Positions 1 to 3,367 of a DNA stretch of 7,103 bases are shown here, piece by piece. Location of the stretch: contig JALOSP010000076.1 of the NCBI GenBank assembly GCA_025458365.1, positions 1 through 7,103 on the forward strand, in the 5' to 3' direction. The stretch is from Hyphomonadaceae bacterium (GTDB lineage Bacteria > Pseudomonadota > Alphaproteobacteria > Caulobacterales > Aquidulcibacteraceae). The notes beneath the pieces are model-generated. The model had not been told where the DNA came from. It saw nothing but the letters and a program-made list of their open reading frames with translations, and ran no database searches. The stretch's first letter is position 1. Each line of letters opens with the position of its first letter. Both the position numbers and the translations under genes were made by a program.

Positions 1-422
1 CTGCCCCAATGGCCTGCGATGCGGGCAGGTCCATCGGGCGCCAGCAATGGCCCGTCGCGTCGCCGGGCCAGATGAAAGGCCAGACGCCGTGCCCGTGATG
101 CGGGGTCAGCGACGATGGCGGCGAGGTGATCCAGCATGCGGTAGAGCCTGGCCGGGGATGGCGGCTTGGCCTGCTTGGCAGGTGCAAGCTGATCGCGCCA
201 GCAGGGCAAGGCCTGACCGACCGCGCGCGGTGCTGGACCGCGTGCTTGCAGCACGCTGAACGACACGCCGGAAGGCCGCGTCATCCCTTTCGGCCTCGGC
301 AACGGTCTCGCCGGGTCCACCTTGTCCACCAATGTGTGTTCCAGGCGCAAAGCCATCAGCACCAGAAGGCGGCGCACGAATGATGCCAGCACCCGAATGC
401 CCGATGCCAGCCTGCGCGCCAC
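1..422 (-). CDS. Hypothetical protein, N-terminal part, runs off the left edge
   Basis: The minus-strand frame is open from the stop codon at 462-464 to the window edge, so the C-terminus lies outside. I do not recognise a named family. The translation starts with a basic, hydrophobic helix (RVLASFVRRLLVLMALRLEH). A Pro/Arg-rich stretch follows, then an alpha-helical part containing RLYRMLDHLAAIVADPASRA and RRLAFHLARRRDGPLLAP. Amino-acid use (Leu/Arg/Ala with ordered helices) looks coding, while the competing minus-strand frame from 612 is Ser/Gly/Pro-rich and looks like noise. The start is uncertain: GTG at 422 is chosen because it keeps the whole N-terminal helix, but TTG at 434, GTG at 392 and ATG at 356 are possible and none has a convincing ribosome-binding site. 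The palindrome GCGTGCT-TGC-AGCACGC lies inside the gene at 240-256. Function is unknown; a small membrane-associated protein is possible. Confidence 0.55.
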   Translation of the reverse strand, partial: MARRLASGIRVLASFVRRLLVLMALRLEHTLVDKVDPARPLPRPKGMTRPSGVSFSVLQARGPAPRAVGQALPCWRDQLAPAKQAKPPSPARLYRMLDHLAAIVADPASRARRLAFHLARRRDGPLLAPDGPARIAGHWG

Positions 423-520
423 TGCCGGACGCAACTCTGCCGGACGGCGAAGGATGAGGCGTCAGACGGCATGGCGTCATTGGGCCACGGGTTGGTGGGT
501 GTGGGATAAGTGACGGGCTA

Positions 521-602
521 TCCCGGAACGCTTGAAAAGCGTATCCGGGACCTCGGGAGCAGTGCGCAGAACTTCCCGAGATCGCGGGTCTTCGCCCGGG
601 AT
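521..602. repeat. REP-like intergenic element of three successive palindromes
   Basis: Three inverted repeats follow one another. The first pairs 521-533 with 537-550, a 13-bp stem with one bulged A and a GAA loop. The second pairs CTCGGGA (552-558) with TCCCGAG (574-580), with an inner AGT/ACT extension. The third pairs ATC-CGGGT (581-589) with GCCCG-GAT (594-602) around a CTTC loop, with one G/G mismatch. Read on the minus strand it has the CATCCCGGGCGAAGACCCG form typical of dispersed palindromic repeats in alphaproteobacterial genomes. It is non-coding, and the ORFs that cross it are low-quality shadows. It lies between the 3' end of the transglycosylase gene and the 5' end of the left-edge gene, where it could act in mRNA stability or transcription termination. 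Genome-wide copy number cannot be judged from one copy. Confidence 0.65.
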
Positions 603-638
603 GACACCGCAATCATCAGTGCCACGACCCATCCAGGA

Positions 639-705
639 CTGCGTGCTGGCAGCACGCAGGCGCGGTGAAACCGCGCGCTCCTGGAGCGCACGCGTCCCCG
701 CGTGC
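639..705. repeat. Chain of four short overlapping hairpins, non-coding
   Basis: Four near-perfect stem-loops are packed into 67 bp. They are CTGCGTGCT/AGCACGCAG (639-647 with 651-659, loop GGC); GCGCGGT/ACCGCGC (660-666 with 670-676, loop GAA); GCGCTC/GAGCGC (675-680 with 684-689, loop CTG); and GCACGCG/CGCGTGC (688-694 with 699-705, loop TCCC). The last three overlap their neighbours by two bases, so adjacent hairpins compete. A fifth, GGACCG/CGGTCC, lies at 742-747 with 757-762. There is no T-run, so these are not classical Rho-independent terminators. Together with the element at 521-602 they account for most of the gene-free stretch 435-805, and I see no convincing coding frame there. Confidence 0.6.
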
Positions 706-805
706 AGGCGGTTGAGGGAAGCCGCACTGCGACAGGCCACAGGACCGCGAGCCTCCCGGTCCGCGTGATGCAGGCGTAGAGGCCTTGCGTTCGAGCACGG
801 ATATC

Positions 806-2017
806 CTAGCGGCTGGTGCTGCGACCGCGCAAGACTACCGCCGGTGCCACAGGGGTACTGACAGGCGTCACCACAGGAAGCGGCTGGGCGTCAGGTGCGA
901 CCGCGACAGGTTGAGCACTGGCTTGAGCACTGGCTTGAGCACTGGCCATCAGGCCGCCCATGGATGCCCCCTGCCCGGTCTCGCGTTCGTCGCGCCGGTT
1001 GGCAGGCCGGTCAGCACCAGGTGACAGGGCTGTGGCAATCGAGCCTGAGGTGCGCCCGCTCTCAATGATGTCCGCTGCAGCCTGCTCGAGCGCGGCGTCC
1101 TGTTGGGCCAGCATCTGCGCGTAGAGCCCCGGATCGCCGCCCGCCATGCCCCGGCCATCCAGCGCGGTCTGGACCAGCCCTGCCCCCAGCAGGGCCGAAA
1201 ACGGGCTGCCATCGCCCTCGGCATCGGAGCCGATCAGCGCCAGCAATTGCCGCTCTGCCTGGCTCTGGGCCTCCAGTGCGGCGGCCAGTGCCGGATTGAT
1301 GTTCCCAGCCGCCTGGGCGGCTGACTGGCCAGCCGATTGGCCAGCCCAGCGTGTATTCCCTGCAAACTCCACCTGGCTTACCGGGGGCGCTTCACGCATC
1401 GCCGTGGCCCGCAGGCCCTGCAGCACTTCAACCACAGTCTTTGGCCGTCCATCACTGGCATAGAAAACCGGACGGTTGGCGCGGGCGGCTTGCGGAAACA
1501 GATTGGCGGCAGCCTCCCAAGGCTGGGCGCTCGCCGCATTGATCAATTGGGCCGCACCAGCCGAGCCCAGGAAGTGGGCGGCATAGAGATCGCCCGCCAC
1601 CGGCTCGCGCCCGGTGCGGACGCGCAAGGCATCGGCATTGTCGTTGGCGAATTCAGCAGCCATCCGGGCCGACATTTCCGGATCGAAGCGCATGTTGAGG
1701 ATGGCTGCACGGGCCTGCGGATCGTCGACGCGAGCACGCCCGTCGGCCCCGATCTCGATCATCGAGGCTTCTGCCGCCATGCCATGGCGCGGACCGTGGC
1801 GCTTGACCGTGGTCAACCATGTCTGGTCGAGGAACTGGAACAGACCCGCCGCAGAAGAGGTCGGCGCCTCGGCTGTCGGGTTGAGCGAGCTCTCGCGCAC
1901 CGCCGTGCTGAGCAGGAAGTCGAAGTCCATGCCTGTGGCACGGGCGGCGCTGGCAATCGCGGCACGCACTGGCGATTGTGACCGGGCGGCGAGTGCGGCA
2001 TCGGCATAACTGGTCAT
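806..2017 (-). CDS. Soluble lytic transglycosylase (SLT)-like domain protein
   Basis: This is probably a peptidoglycan lytic transglycosylase cleaving the MurNAc-GlcNAc bond. The length is 403 residues from the ATG at 2017. Residues 16-70 carry the SLT signature: the helix PVRAAIASAARATGMDFDFLLSTAV, then RESSLNP with the presumed catalytic Glu42, then SSAAGLFQF (54-62) and TW (66-67). Residues 110-186 continue the fold, with DLYAAHFLG (143-151) and NLFPQAARANRPVFY (172-186), typical of sphingomonad members. The C-terminal half is Ala/Gln-rich low complexity and contains three ASAQ repeats (358-369) and a GQSAGQSA motif. No Sec signal peptide or lipobox is visible at either possible start. The alternative start, TTG at 2083, would add 22 unlikely residues. 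The ATG has no Shine-Dalgarno of its own but overlaps the stop of a leader ORF as ATGA, so translation is probably coupled. The enzyme class is well supported; its cellular role (general or flagellar) is unknown. Confidence 0.85.
   Translation of the reverse strand: MTSYADAALAARSQSPVRAAIASAARATGMDFDFLLSTAVRESSLNPTAEAPTSSAAGLFQFLDQTWLTTVKRHGPRHGMAAEASMIEIGADGRARVDDPQARAAILNMRFDPEMSARMAAEFANDNADALRVRTGREPVAGDLYAAHFLGSAGAAQLINAASAQPWEAAANLFPQAARANRPVFYASDGRPKTVVEVLQGLRATAMREAPPVSQVEFAGNTRWAGQSAGQSAAQAAGNINPALAAALEAQSQAERQLLALIGSDAEGDGSPFSALLGAGLVQTALDGRGMAGGDPGLYAQMLAQQDAALEQAAADIIESGRTSGSIATALSPGADRPANRRDERETGQGASMGGLMASAQASAQASAQPVAVAPDAQPLPVVTPVSTPVAPAVVLRGRSTSR
911..946 (-). repeat. Three perfect 12-bp tandem repeats coding for ASAQ x3
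   Basis: The unit TTGAGCACTGGC (plus strand) occurs exactly three times in a row (911-922, 923-934, 935-946). It reads in frame on the minus strand as Ala-Ser-Ala-Gln in the low-complexity tail of the transglycosylase. The copies are identical at DNA level, which suggests recent slippage. Copy number could change without a frameshift because the unit is a multiple of three. A degenerate two-copy 12-mer (GAYTGGCCAGCC, 1323-1346) lies in the same gene. Confidence 0.9.
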
Positions 2018-2103
2018 GGGCGCAGGATCATGGGCAGGGGCAAGCCTTCTGGCAGCAATTTGCCCGCAGCACGGCTGAGGCAACGCCCATCAAGCCGCAA
2101 CAT
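2014..2103 (-). CDS. Candidate 29-residue leader ORF upstream of the transglycosylase
   Basis: An ATG at 2103-2101 on the minus strand opens a 29-codon frame beginning MLRLDGRCLSRAAGK and ending PMILRP. Its TGA (2016-2014) shares bases with the transglycosylase ATG (2017-2015) as ATGA. The start has one of the best ribosome-binding sites in the window, AAGGA (2114-2110) six bases upstream, whereas the transglycosylase ATG has none. What the sequence shows is the SD, the ORF and the overlap; translational coupling is inference. The peptide has no recognised family and may matter only by being translated. It could also be chance: short ORFs are frequent in high-GC DNA, and the SD could serve a misjudged start. 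Confidence 0.4.
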   Translation of the reverse strand: MLRLDGRCLSRAAGKLLPEGLPLPMILRP

Positions 2104-2109
2104 GGTTAA

Positions 2110-2114
2110 TCCTT
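2110..2114 (-). promoter_or_regulatory. Shine-Dalgarno AAGGA for the leader ORF
   Basis: Read on the minus strand, AAGGA is followed by TTAACC and then ATG (2103), an ideal spacing of six bases. Most other starts in this window lack a clear SD, so this one stands out. It supports translation beginning at 2103 rather than directly at the transglycosylase ATG. Confidence 0.5.
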
Positions 2115-2140
2115 GGTGTCAGCCGCGCGCAAAGCATAAC
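2113..2140 (+). promoter_or_regulatory. Possible sigma-70-type promoter for chorismate mutase
   Basis: TTGGTG (2113-2118) and CATAAC (2135-2140) are separated by 16 bases in the divergent intergenic region, about 60 bases before the ATG at 2200. Both hexamers are only partial matches to consensus. The -35 hexamer overlaps the SD of the opposite-strand leader ORF. Confidence 0.25.
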
Positions 2141-2199
2141 CTGCAAGTCCACCGTCATCATGGCTTTCAACCCGTGACGGCCCGGCCTATATCGCGGCG

Positions 2200-2538
2200 A
2201 TGACCGCAACGAACACCCCTGCCGCCGATTGCCAGACCATGCAGCAGGTGCGCGCCGAAATTGACCGGATCGACCGCATCCTCGTGGCGCTGGTCGCCGA
2301 ACGCCAAGGCTATATGGACGCTGCAGCGCGGATCAAGCCGTCGCTGGCGGCGGTTCGCGACGAGGCAAGGATCGTCGATGTCATGGACAAGGTGCTGGCA
2401 GCGGCTACTGTTCAAGGTCTGTCCCCGGCCATCGCTGGGCCCGTCTGGCAGGTCATGATCGATCGGTGCATTGCCTACGAAAACCGTCGATTCAAGGCAT
2501 TGCGGGAAACTGCTGAGGCTGCTTCGGCTGCCGTTTGA
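2200..2538 (+). CDS. Chorismate mutase, AroQ class, PchB-like
   Basis: A small all-helical chorismate mutase (112 residues) converting chorismate to prephenate for Phe/Tyr synthesis. Related PchB-type enzymes also act as isochorismate-pyruvate lyase. Helix 1 has VRAEIDRIDRILVALVAER, with Arg18 and Arg35 at the positions of PchB Arg14 and Arg31. The following GYMDAAARIKPS places Lys46 at PchB Lys42. Helix 3 ends IDRCIAYENRRF; by eye, Glu occupies the place of the active-site Gln (PchB Gln90, E. coli Gln88), as yeast chorismate mutase also has Glu. The length matches the family. The start ATG at 2200 has no clear SD; an internal ATG at 2239 (Met14) is possible and would still keep Arg18. No siderophore or salicylate genes lie nearby, so a plain mutase role is more likely than a lyase role. 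It converges on the Hpt gene with a six-base gap. Confidence 0.88.
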   Translation: MTATNTPAADCQTMQQVRAEIDRIDRILVALVAERQGYMDAAARIKPSLAAVRDEARIVDVMDKVLAAATVQGLSPAIAGPVWQVMIDRCIAYENRRFKALRETAEAASAAV

Positions 2539-2539
2539 G

Positions 2540-2554
2540 GCGGGTCAGGCCCGC
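2540..2554. terminator. Weak hairpin between convergent stops
   Basis: GCGGG (2540-2544) pairs with CCCGC (2550-2554) around a five-base loop. It sits right after the chorismate mutase stop and covers the Hpt stop. It could slow transcription from both sides, but there is no T-run and the stem is short. Confidence 0.2.
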
Positions 2555-2952
2555 AGCGAACGGATCGCCAGTTCATGGCGGATGCCGGCAATCGCCAGCG
2601 CCACAGTATCGAGACAGCGATTGATCACTTCTGCCCAGTGACGCCGGTCATCGCGGGTCAGCGTGGTGTCGCGGGCGGCATCCTCCGCCGCACCACAGGC
2701 TTCGGCCAGATCCCAGGCACCAATCCCGCGCGCCGAACCCTTGATCGTGTGCACCCCGACCAGCCAGTCGGCATTTTCCGATGACGGGCTGAGCAGGCGC
2801 TGCCACATGGCGATCTGCTCGCCAAACAGATCCAGCACCTCCAGCGCCAGTTCGCCATCGCCACCGGTCATCCGGTCCAGATGGGCCCGGTCGATCACTG
2901 GTGGCCCCGCCCCTTCAGGGCCGGGGGTGGAAGAGTGGGAGAAGCCTGTCAT
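2545..2952 (-). CDS. Hpt-domain histidine phosphotransfer protein
   Basis: A stand-alone 135-residue phosphorelay protein that would accept a phosphoryl group from one receiver domain and pass it to another in the cytoplasm. The helical Hpt core runs from about residue 20 (VIDRAHLDRMTGGDGELALEVL) to about 125. The phosphorylatable His68 lies in the diagnostic VHTIKGSARGIG motif (67-78), followed by LAEACGAAEDAAR, the expected second helix of the bundle. The first 18 residues are Pro/Gly-rich and disordered. The start is ATG 2952, with no clear SD; no better upstream start is apparent. No histidine kinase or response regulator lies in the window, so the partner is unknown. A short hairpin (2974-2978 with 2985-2989) lies in its upstream leader. 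The family call is firm; the pathway is not known. Confidence 0.88.
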   Translation of the reverse strand: MTGFSHSSTPGPEGAGPPVIDRAHLDRMTGGDGELALEVLDLFGEQIAMWQRLLSPSSENADWLVGVHTIKGSARGIGAWDLAEACGAAEDAARDTTLTRDDRRHWAEVINRCLDTVALAIAGIRHELAIRSLRA

Positions 2953-3020
2953 CGCGGGGGATGATGGACGGGGCCGCTTTAAGGAGCGGTAAACCTGTTC
3001 GCACGGATTTGATGATTTCC

Positions 3021-3038
3021 CGGCCTGCGGGCAGGCCG
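3021..3038. repeat. Perfect 7-bp hairpin upstream of the Hpt and tRNA genes
   Basis: CGGCCTG (3021-3027) and CAGGCCG (3032-3038) flank a CGGG loop in the 181-base gap between the Hpt start and the tRNA. There is no T-run. It could be an operator-type palindrome for the Hpt gene or simply part of a degenerate repeat. Apart from the candidate tRNA promoter, nothing else is evident in this gap. Confidence 0.35.
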
Positions 3039-3075
3039 TACACTGGCGACAACTGTGTCATCGCAGCCCCGCCCC

Positions 3076-3104
3076 TTGCCCTGCCCCGCGCTTTTTGCCA
3101 TACG
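3076..3104 (+). promoter_or_regulatory. Possible promoter of tRNA-Lys
   Basis: TTGCCC (3076-3081) and CATACG (3099-3104) are 17 bases apart and end about 30 bases before the mature tRNA 5' end, a usual geometry for a tRNA promoter. The -35 is a fair match to consensus and the -10 a poor one. Confidence 0.35.
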
Positions 3105-3133
3105 CCCGCCTCCTGACGCCACGGCGCCAGCGT

Positions 3134-3209
<76 letters not shown>

Positions 3210-3319
3210 AGTTTTTCCAGCCGACACCGGCGTGCTCCGGTCAATGCAGCCTGCCGCATGGTTTCCTGCGCCGCAGCGTGGCGTTCCTTGCAATGTCGAC
3301 ATAAGACCAGAGGCTTGAG

Positions 3320-3344
3320 CCGGTGAGCGTGGGGCATTCACCGG
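3320..3344 (+). repeat. Hairpin in the leader of the large coiled-coil gene
   Basis: CCGGTGA (3320-3326) pairs perfectly with TCACCGG (3338-3344) around an 11-base loop, ending 23 bases before the ATG at 3368. It encloses the alternative GTG start at 3323, which would be occluded in the folded mRNA. The palindrome could be a protein-binding site or an mRNA structure. The rest of 3210-3367 shows no gene or clear promoter. Confidence 0.35.
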
Positions 3345-3367
3345 ACGGGTTGCGATTGTGGCAGGCA

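Noticed and set aside
106..612. 168-residue minus-strand ORF across the REP-like element
   Set aside because: Its composition is Ser/Gly/Pro-rich with no helical or domain pattern, and it reads through the palindromes; the neighbouring minus frame (1-434) looks far more protein-like.
477..740. 87-residue minus-strand ORF in the hairpin region
   Set aside because: It is a translation of the palindromic repeats and has no credible ribosome-binding site or domain.
911..946. Short direct repeats as a possible CRISPR array
   Set aside because: The 12-bp units are contiguous without spacers and are in-frame codons of a low-complexity tail.
1337..1981. 214-residue plus-strand ORF opposite the transglycosylase
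   Set aside because: It is a shadow frame of a gene with an intact SLT motif on the other strand; its composition is not protein-like.
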